From Lentisphaerota bacterium (GTDB lineage: Bacteria; Verrucomicrobiota; Lentisphaeria; Victivallales; Victivallaceae), in contig SUVY01000021.1 of the NCBI GenBank assembly GCA_015061775.1, forward strand, positions 1 to 39,462: a stretch of 39,462 nt of DNA. The letters run 5' to 3'. Under the pieces are notes generated by a model. That model searched no databases. It was given only the letters and a program-made list of their open reading frames with translations, and was not told where the DNA came from. The translations under genes and the position numbers were made by a program. Positions within the stretch are counted from its first letter, which is position 1. The number at the start of each line of letters is the position of its first letter. Of this stretch, positions 32,419 to 39,462 are shown one piece after another.

Positions 32419-34368
32419 ATGGATACACAAAACTTAAAATTTGATACAATGACGGCATCTGAGGCGGCGGAGCTGCTCCGTTACCACAACCGTCTTTACT
32501 GGGAACTCAATGAGCCGGAAATATCCGATGCAGAGTTCGATCTTATCTACGAAAAACTGCGCGAGCTTGCTCCCGATCATCCGGCGTTGAATGAGATACA
32601 TACTCCGGAAGTTGACAGCCGCGGCAAAGTTCGTCACTCTTCTCCGATGCTGAGTCTGGATAAAGCGTATAGTTTGTCTGCGCTCCTTGAGTGGGCTGGG
32701 AAATATGCCAGAAGTGCAGATGAAAAAATTCTGGTCGAGCCCAAATACGACGGAATATCTGCCCGCTTCGACGGAAAAGTGCTCGTGACCCGCGGAGACG
32801 GTGAATTCGGAGAAGATATCACCGATAAACTGCCCCTGATCGAACTCGAAGCTCCCGGGTATGTAGGTGAACTTGACCGTCCGGCGCGCGGAGAACTGCT
32901 GATTCGTGAAGATGACTTTTCAACCATCTACCGCAATATACGTAAAAAAGATGGTTCGTTCTACAAGAACAGCCGCAATGCGGTGGCGGGAATAGTCGGT
33001 TTGAAAGATATCTCTTCTATGCTTATGCAGCACGCGAAGATCACGCTTGCTGATTATTCGCTGTACTCCTATGAAGTCAAATTCAGCGAGCTTGAGTCGC
33101 GCTGGGAAGAGTTAAAAGAGCAGCTTGCTGCGCTTCCGTATCCCCAGGACGGCATCGTTCTCAAATTTGCAGATGAAATGTTCCGCAAGTCTCTGGGAAA
33201 TACCGCACACCATCCGCGCGGAGAGATCGCTTACAAGTTCACCAATATCCGCAAAACGACCAAGCTTGTCGGAGTCGAGTGGAGCTTCGGAAAAAACTGT
33301 CTCACTCCGGTAGCTTTGCTTGAGCCTGTCGAGATATCCGGAACGACCATCCGCAGGGCGAGTCTGCACAATGTCCAGAATATTCTCGAACTTGGAGTTA
33401 TGATCGGAGACGAAGTCGTCGTCGAACGGGCTGGCGATGTTATACCTTATATATCGGCGGTCACTCCGGGGAGCGAACGCAAGTCTCCGTTGATAAACAA
33501 GTGTCCTTCCTGCGGAGCTGAGCTTACCCAAGTCGGTCCTGAATTGGTATGCACCGGAACCGATTGCCCCGAGACTTCGCTTCAGCGTCTCTGCGCTGCT
33601 GTCCGCAACCTCGGTATCGAGCGGCTCGGAGAACCGACTTTGCGCCGCATAATGGAAAAATTCGGAGTGCGGCGTCTTTCTCAGCTTTTTGAACTCAAAG
33701 TCAAAGATATCCTGCAGCTTGAAGGCTTTGCCCAGAAGTCTGCCTCAAACCTTGTCGGAGAGATTTCCAAGGCGCGCACAGTAAAGGATTATCAGCTTCT
33801 TGCGTCGCTTAATATTCCGCATATCGGTTTGAATATGGCGCGTCAGCTTTTGCGTACATTGACCATAGAACAGCTCCGCAGCATGGGCGAAGAAGAGCTT
33901 TCTCTGCTTGACGGAGTCGGACCTGAGCGTGCAAGGGCTTTGGTTGAACAGTTTTCTGTCCAGAAAGAGTACCTTGATGAGCTGCTTGCCGCCCTTACTG
34001 TGACTCGCGGCGATGAGGCTGGGGCAGGGGCTGCCAAGAGTGTCTGTTTTACCGGAAAAATGCCCGAAAAGCGCAGTTATTATGAGCGTCTTGCCTCTGA
34101 AAACGGATATACCGCTGTTGACAGCGTAACAAAGGAGCTCTCCCTGCTGGTTGCGGCCGATCCGTCTGCTTCAGGAGGAAAGCTCGACAAAGCGCGCAAA
34201 TTTAATGTCAAAATCATTTCGCTCGAAGAGTTTTTGAGTGCGGTGTCAGGCAATACACTTCCTGATGACAACGGGAGCGGGGATCTGTTTGATTTTGTTT
34301 CCCCTGAGGAGCCTGGCAAGGATGAGGATCCCTTTGCAAACGGAGAACTGTTCTCTTTTGATGCATGA
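32419..34368 (+). CDS. ligA: NAD-dependent DNA ligase
   Basis: A 649-residue LigA that seals nicks in replication and repair using NAD+. The adenylation lysine is K109 in EPKYDGIS. The OB fold contains the GEIAYKF region and the segment from WSFGKNCLTPVALLEPVEI. A four-cysteine zinc finger is CPSC...CTGTDC, followed by helix-hairpin-helix repeats (GVGPERARALVEQF) and a BRCT domain (VCFTGKMPEKRSYYERLASENG). The C-terminus has an acidic tail of about 40 residues beyond BRCT. No ribosome-binding site precedes the ATG. It runs opposite to asd. Confidence 0.96.
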   Translation: MDTQNLKFDTMTASEAAELLRYHNRLYWELNEPEISDAEFDLIYEKLRELAPDHPALNEIHTPEVDSRGKVRHSSPMLSLDKAYSLSALLEWAGKYARSADEKILVEPKYDGISARFDGKVLVTRGDGEFGEDITDKLPLIELEAPGYVGELDRPARGELLIREDDFSTIYRNIRKKDGSFYKNSRNAVAGIVGLKDISSMLMQHAKITLADYSLYSYEVKFSELESRWEELKEQLAALPYPQDGIVLKFADEMFRKSLGNTAHHPRGEIAYKFTNIRKTTKLVGVEWSFGKNCLTPVALLEPVEISGTTIRRASLHNVQNILELGVMIGDEVVVERAGDVIPYISAVTPGSERKSPLINKCPSCGAELTQVGPELVCTGTDCPETSLQRLCAAVRNLGIERLGEPTLRRIMEKFGVRRLSQLFELKVKDILQLEGFAQKSASNLVGEISKARTVKDYQLLASLNIPHIGLNMARQLLRTLTIEQLRSMGEEELSLLDGVGPERARALVEQFSVQKEYLDELLAALTVTRGDEAGAGAAKSVCFTGKMPEKRSYYERLASENGYTAVDSVTKELSLLVAADPSASGGKLDKARKFNVKIISLEEFLSAVSGNTLPDDNGSGDLFDFVSPEEPGKDEDPFANGELFSFDA

Positions 34369-34372
34369 GACG

Positions 34373-34401
34373 TTGAAAAAAACAAGTACAGCGTGTATAT
34401 T
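34373..34401 (+). promoter_or_regulatory. Promoter of the rpiB-glyA fusion gene
   Basis: TTGAAA (34373-34378), 17 bp, TATATT (34396-34401). A start near 34408 gives a leader of about 58 nt with AGGAG close to the ATG at 34466. Confidence 0.7.
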
Positions 34402-34465
34402 ATAAGATTGATATTGTAAAAGCAACAAAAACATTTGAAATAAAAATCTTTCAGGAGTACAAACT

Positions 34466-36184
34466 ATGCAGTCTATCAGTGACATCGTCAAAGAGAAGCT
34501 GGTGATCGCGCTCGCGGCGGATCACGGCGGTTTTGAGGCAAAAAAAGAGCTTATGAGTTTTCTTTCCGGCAAGGGATACGAGGTGATGGATTGCGGTCCG
34601 TTCGTTTTCGATGCCGCAGATGATTACTCTGATTTCGGCTGTGCCGCCGGACGCGCGGTCAGCACCGGATGCGCAGATGCTGCGATCCTCATCTGCCGTT
34701 CCGGAATCGGAATGAGTATTGCTGCAAACCGTTTCCATGGAGTCCGCTCTGTGGTTGCTGAGGATATCGAGAGCGTCAAACTCAGCCGCAAGCACAATGC
34801 TTCCAACTGCCTCACTCTCCCCGGAGACAAGTTCGATGCTGCCAAGATGCAGGAGATCGTCGAGGCATGGCTCTCAACTGCTTACAGCAATGAAGATCGT
34901 CACACCCGTCGTCTCGAGAAACTTGAGCGCAAGAGCTACGACGATATCGCCGCAGTCCGCACCGCCGATCCCGAGATCGCCTCTCTCATCGACAAAGAGG
35001 CAGAGCGTCAGAATGACGGAATCGAGCTGATCGCCAGCGAAAACTTTGCCAGCTGCGCAGTTCGTGCCGCTCAGGGAAGTGTCCTTACCAATAAATACGC
35101 CGAGGGATATCCCGGCAAACGTTACTACAACGGATGCGAGTTCGTCGATGAGGTCGAGACCCTCGCCATCGAGCGTGTCAAAAAGCTTTTCGGAGCCGAG
35201 GCGGCAAACGTTCAGCCCCACTCCGGCAGCAGCGCAAATCAGGCTGTTTATATGGCTCTTTGCGAGCCCGGAGATACTGTGCTGTCCATGAGTCTTGATC
35301 ACGGCGGTCACCTTACCCACGGCCATCCGCTCAACTTCTCCGGACGTCTCTACAACATCGTTCCCTACGGAGTCAACCGCGAGACCGAGATGATCGACTA
35401 TGATGAGATCGAGCGTCTGGCTGTCGAGAACAAGCCCAAGATGCTGCTTGCCGGAGCAAGTGCCTATCCGCGTATCATCGACTTTGCAAGACTGCGCGAG
35501 ATCGCAGATAAGGTCGGCGCAAAACTCTTCGTCGATATGGCTCACATCGCAGGTCTTGTCGCCGCAGGAGAGCATCCCAACCCCGTTCCCTATTGCGATG
35601 TTGTCACCACCACCACCCACAAGACCCTGCGCGGACCGCGCGGCGGACTTATCCTCTGCAAAGAGGAGTATATCAAAGCGATCAACTCCAAGGTGTTCCC
35701 CGGAATGCAGGGTGGACCGCTCGAGCACGTCATCGCCGCCAAGGCTGTCTGCTTCGGAGAGGCTCTCACCGATGAGTTCAAAGCCTACCAGCGTCAGACC
35801 CGTCTCAACGCTGCCAAGCTCGCAGATGAGCTTGCCAAGCGCGGCTGCCGCATCGTTTCCGGAGGCACCGACAACCACCTCATGCTTATCGACCTGCGTC
35901 CGAAAGGAGCGACCGGAAAAGCCGTCGCCAACGCCCTTGATCTTGCCCGCATCACGGTCAACAAGAACATGATTCCCTTCGATCCCGAGAAACCCTTTGT
36001 CACCAGCGGTATCCGTATCGGAACTCCGGCCGTGACCACCCGCGGACTCAAAGAGGCTGAGATGGTTCAGGTCGCCGACTTCATCGATCGCGGAATCGCT
36101 GCCCGCGAGGATGAGGCTGCTCTGCGCGCCATCGGTGAAGAGGTCAAGGAGTTTATGACTGCTTTCCCGATGCCGCAGTTTTAA
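34466..36184 (+). CDS. Fused ribose-5-phosphate isomerase B / serine hydroxymethyltransferase
   Basis: A 572-residue protein that joins two enzymes in one frame. Residues about 10-150 are RpiB/Lac[13 protein letters not shown], the catalytic cysteine C77 in [11 protein letters not shown], and H110 in RKHNASN. The 33-residue spacing equals E. coli RpiB, but the usual CGTGIG is CRSGIG. Residues about 155-572 are a complete [25 protein letters not shown], and the PLP lysine K386 in [14 protein letters not shown], at the position expected from a GlyA offset of about 157. RpiB interconverts ribose and ribulose 5-phosphate; SHMT makes glycine and methylene-tetrahydrofolate. In many Firmicutes rpiB and glyA are neighbours, so this is a fused operon pair. 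serS follows after 29 bp. Confidence 0.93.
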   Translation: MQSISDIVKEKLVIALAADHGGFEAKKELMSFLSGKGYEVMDCGPFVFDAADDYSDFGCAAGRAVSTGCADAAILICRSGIGMSIAANRFHGVRSVVAEDIESVKLSRKHNASNCLTLPGDKFDAAKMQEIVEAWLSTAYSNEDRHTRRLEKLERKSYDDIAAVRTADPEIASLIDKEAERQNDGIELIASENFASCAVRAAQGSVLTNKYAEGYPGKRYYNGCEFVDEVETLAIERVKKLFGAEAANVQPHSGSSANQAVYMALCEPGDTVLSMSLDHGGHLTHGHPLNFSGRLYNIVPYGVNRETEMIDYDEIERLAVENKPKMLLAGASAYPRIIDFARLREIADKVGAKLFVDMAHIAGLVAAGEHPNPVPYCDVVTTTTHKTLRGPRGGLILCKEEYIKAINSKVFPGMQGGPLEHVIAAKAVCFGEALTDEFKAYQRQTRLNAAKLADELAKRGCRIVSGGTDNHLMLIDLRPKGATGKAVANALDLARITVNKNMIPFDPEKPFVTSGIRIGTPAVTTRGLKEAEMVQVADFIDRGIAAREDEAALRAIGEEVKEFMTAFPMPQF

Positions 36185-36213
36185 GAAGTTGAATTTATAA
36201 GGAGTATTTTGAA

Positions 36214-37464
36214 ATGCTTGATATAAAATTTATCCGTGAAAATGCCGAGGCTGTGCAGGCAAACTGCAAACGCCGCAAATACCCGGTGGATATCGATGCG
36301 ATTTTGCAGATAGATGCAGACATCCGCAAACTCACCCGCGAAATCGACGAGATGCGAGCAGAGCGTAACCGCCTGAGCAAACAGTGCGGAGCAGATCCCG
36401 AGGCCCGCGAGCGCGTGAAATCAATGAAAGTCACCTTGGCGGAAAAAGAGGAGCTCTGCGCCGACCGTCAGAAGAAACTTTCCAAGCTCATCAGCTTCAT
36501 GCCCAATATGCTTGCCGATGATGTTCCGGATGGAGACGATGACAGCGGCAATGTTGAGCTTCGCAAAGAGGGAACGATCCGCGAGTTTGATTTCAAGGTG
36601 AGAGACCACCAGGAGCTCGGAGAGCTCTGCGATATTCTCGACATCGCCCGCGGTGCCAAAGTCGCCCAGAGCGGTTTCTACTATTGGAAGGGCAAAGGAG
36701 CCATGCTCGCCCAGGCTCTCTATTTCTGGGTCCAGAAAGAGCTTGTCGCCAAAGGCTTCACCATGTTTATGACTCCGTGCGCCGCCAAAGAGCGCACTCT
36801 GTTCGGAACCGGATACCTTCCTTTCTTTGCCGATCAGACCTACACTCTCAAGGACGAGGATCTGGCGCTTATCGGAACCAGCGAGCAGACTCTTGTCGGC
36901 TATCATACCGACGATTTGCTGGCGGCAGAGGAACTTCCTCTGAAATATACCGCTTTGACTCCCTGCTTCAGAACCGAGTCCGGCAGCTACGGAAGAGCGT
37001 CACGCGGAATTTTCCGTGTGCACCAGTTCCACAAAGTCGAGCAGATCATTTTCTGCAAACCCGAGGAGTCTCCGAAGTGGCATGACTTCTGCCTTGAGAA
37101 TGAGGAAATGATCCTCAAAAAACTCAATATCCCCTACCACGTCGTCAACGTCTGCGTCGGCGACCTCGGAGCTCCGGGATACAAGAAGTACGATATCGAG
37201 GCATGGTTCCCGGCTTTCGGAGGCTACCGCGAAGTCACCAGCAATACCAACCTGACTGAGTTCCAGTCACAGCGTCTGAATATCAAGTTCAAGGATGGCG
37301 ACCAGAGACGTTATGTCCACACCATCAGCGCGACTGCTGCGACCGACCGTCTGATCATCGCGATCATGGAAACCTATCAGCAGGAAGATGGTTCGATCGT
37401 CGTTCCTGAGGTTCTGCGTCCCTACACCGGATTTGATATCATCGAGCCGGTCAAACGCAAGTAA
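36214..37464 (+). CDS. serS: Seryl-tRNA synthetase
   Basis: A 416-residue class II synthetase that charges tRNA-Ser. The N-terminal coiled-coil arm (about 30-100) contacts the long variable arm of tRNA-Ser. Class II motif 2 is FRTESGSYGRASRGIFRVHQFHKVE, cited here in part as FRTESGSYGR with HQFHKVE; motif 3 is ATAATDRLIIAIMETYQ. TSEQTLVGYHTDD is the serine-binding TxE region (here TSE). The length fits the family (about 420). It follows the fusion gene with AAGGAG before its ATG and ends in a strong terminator. A serine metabolism link with SHMT is plausible but may be coincidence. Confidence 0.96.
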   Translation: MLDIKFIRENAEAVQANCKRRKYPVDIDAILQIDADIRKLTREIDEMRAERNRLSKQCGADPEARERVKSMKVTLAEKEELCADRQKKLSKLISFMPNMLADDVPDGDDDSGNVELRKEGTIREFDFKVRDHQELGELCDILDIARGAKVAQSGFYYWKGKGAMLAQALYFWVQKELVAKGFTMFMTPCAAKERTLFGTGYLPFFADQTYTLKDEDLALIGTSEQTLVGYHTDDLLAAEELPLKYTALTPCFRTESGSYGRASRGIFRVHQFHKVEQIIFCKPEESPKWHDFCLENEEMILKKLNIPYHVVNVCVGDLGAPGYKKYDIEAWFPAFGGYREVTSNTNLTEFQSQRLNIKFKDGDQRRYVHTISATAATDRLIIAIMETYQQEDGSIVVPEVLRPYTGFDIIEPVKRK

Positions 37465-37478
37465 GAAATACTGATGAT

Positions 37479-37518
37479 AAAGACGGAGAGGAGCGAGATT
37501 CTTCTCCGTCTTTTTTTT
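37479..37518 (+). terminator. Rho-independent terminator after serS
   Basis: AAAGACGGAGA (37479-37489) pairs with TCTCCGTCTTT (37503-37513) around a 13-nt loop, with an 8-T tract (37511-37518) that overlaps the 3' arm. Confidence 0.88.
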
Positions 37519-37532
37519 AAGGAGAACACCCA

Positions 37533-38270
37533 ATGTCACCACAGAAGACCGCAGTCGTCACCGGAGCCAGCAGCGGCTTGGGCAGGGCGATGGCAAGAAA
37601 ATTCAAGTCAGAGGGATTTTATGTAGTTGCCGTATCGCGTAAAGCTCCCGAAGACGGAGTTTTCGATGCCCATATTTCAGCCGACTTGACGGATGAAAAA
37701 TCTCTGGCTCAGGCGGCGGAAGAGATAAACAAACTCGAGCGCGTGGATGTATTTATCAACAATGCAGGAATAGGAGCGTATGCCAAGTGGGATGAGTTGA
37801 AAGTAGATGAGCTCCGCAAGCTTATGGAGCTGGATTTTTTTGCTCCGGTGCTGTTGACGACCCGTGTGCTTCCCAAACTGAGGGAAAGCAAGGCGTGCGT
37901 GGTGAATATATCGAGTGCGGCTGGATTGCTTCCAGTTGCTTGTATGGGAGCGTACAGCGCGGCAAAGGCTGCATTGAGGATGTTTTCCGACACGCTCAAA
38001 GTAGAGGAGCGCGATTTGCATGTCGTGACTGTTTTTCCTGGAAGGATCAGCACTGGCTTCGGTTCCCGTGCGTGCGGCTGCAGGGAGGTTCCGAATACTC
38101 CGAGCCACGGAAGCGAAACACCTGAAGAGCTTGCCAAAAGAGTGTATAAAGCATACCGTAAACGCCGCCGCAAACTGATATATCCCTTCTGGTATAAGTT
38201 TGTGATTTCGCTCATGCTGAAAATGCCCTCTCTGTATGAGCGCGGTTCACGCAAAGTCTGGAAGCTCTGA
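37533..38270 (+). CDS. Short-chain dehydrogenase/reductase
   Basis: A 245-residue classical SDR oxidoreductase. The cofactor motif is TGASSGLG (residues 10-17), the structural motif NNAG lies in FINNAGIGAY, and the catalytic set is S in VNISSAAG with Y-S-A-A-K. The C-terminal part is basic (KAYRKRRRKLIYPFWYKF) and has a hydrophobic segment (FVISLMLKMPSLY) that may touch the membrane, as in YdfG/DltE-type relatives. The substrate is unknown. The ATG follows the serS terminator closely, with AAGGAG 10 nt upstream. Confidence 0.88.
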   Translation: MSPQKTAVVTGASSGLGRAMARKFKSEGFYVVAVSRKAPEDGVFDAHISADLTDEKSLAQAAEEINKLERVDVFINNAGIGAYAKWDELKVDELRKLMELDFFAPVLLTTRVLPKLRESKACVVNISSAAGLLPVACMGAYSAAKAALRMFSDTLKVEERDLHVVTVFPGRISTGFGSRACGCREVPNTPSHGSETPEELAKRVYKAYRKRRRKLIYPFWYKFVISLMLKMPSLYERGSRKVWKL

Positions 38271-38303
38271 GAAAAGAGCATCACATATCCAAAGGAGCGT
38301 GAA

Positions 38304-39026
38304 ATGGTCAAAGTAGCTCAATGCTGGGATGACGGAGTGGCTACCGACATACGGTTGACGGAGATATTCCGCAAATATAACGCCAAAGCGACTTTCAATC
38401 TGTGTCCGGGATTGATGCCGGATGACAAAACAGCTGCGGCAGGATGGACTCCGATAGAGGGGCGAAATTGGAGTGTCAACGGCTTTTCCGGAGGCAGGAT
38501 CTGCAAAAAAGAGCTGAAATCTGTTTACGGAGACTTTCAAGTGGCAAGCCATTGCTGGAAACATGAAGTTGCCGGAGTTGTTCCTGATGACGTATTTCTG
38601 CAATCAGCAATGGATGCTCGCAACTTTCTTGAAGATATTTTTCAGCGCCCCTGCCGCGGATTTGCCTGGCCGGGAGGCCGCCATACTCCGGAAACCGAGT
38701 TGCTGTTGAGTAAGGCAGGATTTCTCTATGGAAGGACAGTCGAAAGCACCCCAGACGTGACCGGAAATAAAAAACGTCTTGCGCTTGCCGCGAACTGCCA
38801 CTTTATGAGCCGATCATTCTGGAAAATATTTGAAAATGCCAAAAATACCGGAGTCTTTTATTTTTGGGGGCACAGCCACGAAATGACAGACTGTCCGCAG
38901 TATTGGGAACGTTTTGAAATGTTGATAAAGAATTTGAGTGAAGATCCGGAAGTAGAGTGGATAGACGTGTCAGAAATACCTGAAATACTCGCTAATGGAG
39001 ATAATTCAGCAGAAAAGAGCGAATAA
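38304..39026 (+). CDS. NodB-like (CE4) polysaccharide deacetylase family protein
   Basis: A 240-residue protein of the CE4/NodB family. Motif 1 is CWDDG with the metal/catalytic aspartates, motif 2 is the H-x3-H pair in ASHCWKH, motif 3 is RGFAWPGGRHT, and motif 5 is FYFWGHSHEM. The set required for a metal-dependent deacetylase is present. No signal peptide is seen, so it probably acts in the cytoplasm or by non-classical export, perhaps on a soluble acetylated sugar. It starts 33 bp after the SDR gene with AAAGGAG before the ATG; the two may form an operon. Confidence 0.85.
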   Translation: MVKVAQCWDDGVATDIRLTEIFRKYNAKATFNLCPGLMPDDKTAAAGWTPIEGRNWSVNGFSGGRICKKELKSVYGDFQVASHCWKHEVAGVVPDDVFLQSAMDARNFLEDIFQRPCRGFAWPGGRHTPETELLLSKAGFLYGRTVESTPDVTGNKKRLALAANCHFMSRSFWKIFENAKNTGVFYFWGHSHEMTDCPQYWERFEMLIKNLSEDPEVEWIDVSEIPEILANGDNSAEKSE

Positions 39027-39041
39027 AAATCATAAAACGGC

Positions 39042-39070
39042 TTGAAAAATCATAAAACAGGTGATATCTT
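39042..39070 (+). promoter_or_regulatory. Promoter of tRNA-Ser
   Basis: TTGAAA (39042-39047), 17 bp, TATCTT (39065-39070), 17 bp before the tRNA 5' end. Confidence 0.65.
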
Positions 39071-39087
39071 ATAAGTATTACCTCAGC

Positions 39088-39175
39088 GGAGAGATGGTTG
39101 AGTGGTCGAAGGCGCCGCATTGGAAATGCGGTGTACCGAAAGGTACCGAGGGTTCGAATCCCTCTCTCTCCGCCA
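39088..39175 (+). tRNA. tRNA-Ser(GGA)
   Basis: A full cloverleaf with encoded CCA. The acceptor GGAGAGA (39088-39094) pairs with TCTCTCC (39165-39171), the discriminator is G and CCA is 39173-39175. The anticodon arm CCGCA-TTGGAAA-TGCGG gives anticodon GGA (reads UCC and UCU). A long variable arm GTACC-GAAA-GGTAC is typical of class II tRNA-Ser. The T arm is GAGGG-TTCGAAT-CCCTC. Confidence 0.97.
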
Positions 39176-39201
39176 TTTTTTTTGCCCAAAAAAATGGCGG
39201 A
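39169..39201. terminator. Inverted copy of the tRNA 3' end, acting as terminator-like hairpin
   Basis: 39169-39182 (TCCGCCATTTTTTT, the last seven bases of the tRNA with CCA and the T-run) is the exact reverse complement of 39188-39201 around a 5-nt loop (TGCCC). The T-run within the 5' arm can terminate the tRNA transcript. The second arm re-creates the tRNA 3' end in opposite orientation. Confidence 0.75.
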
Positions 39202-39373
39202 ATGAAGCCGTCAGGCTTTGCTTCATGGCACGCAGTGCCGCTTCATGCATCGCAAGATGCGCTTCATATTTTGCGGCATTGCCGCAAAATGCTTCATAAA
39301 AAATGCCTGACGATGAAGCAGCTCCATTTCATTCTGCTATGAAGCATTTTCCGTTTCACTCCAAATATGAAGC
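39202..39373. repeat. GCTTCAT heptamer cluster with hairpin spacers
   Basis: Forward GCTTCAT is at 39220, 39240, 39261 and 39291; the reverse form ATGAAGC is at 39202, 39313, 39339 and 39367. The three spacers between forward copies are each a hairpin: GGCAC-GCA-GTGCC (39227-39239), GCATC-GCAA-GATGC (39247-39260) and ATTTTGCGGC-ATT-GCCGCAAAAT (39268-39290). CGTCAGGC (39209-39216) pairs with GCCTGACG (39305-39312) and closes the set into a multibranched fold. 39374-39462 shows nothing further. Confidence 0.8.
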
Positions 39374-39462
39374 ATTCGCTTCGCTCATATGATGTAAAAA
39401 TGAAAAATGAGAGTTCCGGTTTGCAATACTTCATCACAGATATTATATTAACCAACGGATAT

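Noticed and set aside
34874-35878. 334-codon open frame on the minus strand inside the SHMT part of the fusion
   Set aside because: It is a codon-bias shadow of a highly expressed gene, with no family features.
39061-39342. 93-codon frame beginning before tRNA-Ser and running through the heptamer cluster
   Set aside because: It translates a tRNA gene and palindromic repeats; no ribosome-binding site or protein features.
39202-39373. CRISPR array
   Set aside because: The repeated unit is only 7 bp, occurs in both orientations, and the spacers are palindromic and of unequal length; no cas genes are present.

Overview
The window looks like a chromosomal segment of an anaerobic, glycan-degrading bacterium of the Lentisphaerota (Victivallales-like, probably gut-associated). 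This is an inference from gene content. The pointers are a DUF1559-type pseudopilin beginning SFTLIELLVV inside a carbohydrate-degradation operon, a secreted PL8 lyase, CE7 and sialate-esterase-type esterases, a PPi-dependent phosphofructokinase, HydG for [FeFe]-hydrogenase and rubrerythrin. A uniform promoter type (TTGAAA, 16-17 bp, TATATT or a close variant) precedes genes throughout.

Layout. 1-2.3 kb: minus-strand pair of dihydrouridine synthase and serine hydrolase, ending at a terminator and a long hairpin repeat. 2.4-7.7 kb: a compact plus-strand housekeeping operon, pfp-gatC-gatA-ruvC-tatD-like-tcdA. 7.7-10.8 kb: an accessory island with an orphan promoter and ribosome-binding site, a 132-nt nested stem-loop, an EcoRI-type adenine methyltransferase overlapping a DUF262-HNH nuclease gene by 4 bp, then an 88-bp GC-rich direct repeat around a palindrome-rich spacer, and a 27-bp perfect hairpin. 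10.8-16.4 kb: minus-strand hydG, rubrerythrin, a GH130 phosphorylase and a large unassigned glycosidase-like protein. 16.5-17.3 kb: a mraZ gene away from any division cluster, under four 10-bp-phased TGGAA boxes, coupled to a small exported protein. 17.3-28.6 kb: a glycan-utilisation region with PL8 lyase, sugar isomerase, LacI regulator, pseudopilin, CE7 esterase, a LamG/GH20-like/ThuA-like protein and a sialate O-acetylesterase-like protein. 28.8-32.3 kb: asd followed by two lipoproteins and a cytoplasmic helical protein. 32.4-39.0 kb: ligA, an RpiB-SHMT fusion, serS, an SDR oxidoreductase and a NodB-like deacetylase. 39.1 kb to the end: tRNA-Ser(GGA) followed by an inverted copy of its own 3' end and a cluster of GCTTCAT heptamers spaced by small hairpins.

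How the genes work together. The 17-29 kb set fits extracellular breakdown of an acidic, acylated host or algal polysaccharide. PL8 would cleave uronic-acid chains, CE7 and SASA-type esterases would remove acyl groups, and the LamG/GH20-like enzyme would act on hexosaminides. The divergent LacI regulator and isomerase share a candidate operator. The 8-10 kb pair looks like a restriction-modification-type defence unit, whose methyltransferase ribosome-binding site is predicted to lie in a hairpin. The most unusual signals are that island with its structured leader, the MraZ operator array, the RpiB-SHMT fusion, a 24-bp duplication that creates a three-codon upstream ORF, and the tRNA-linked hairpin/heptamer element.
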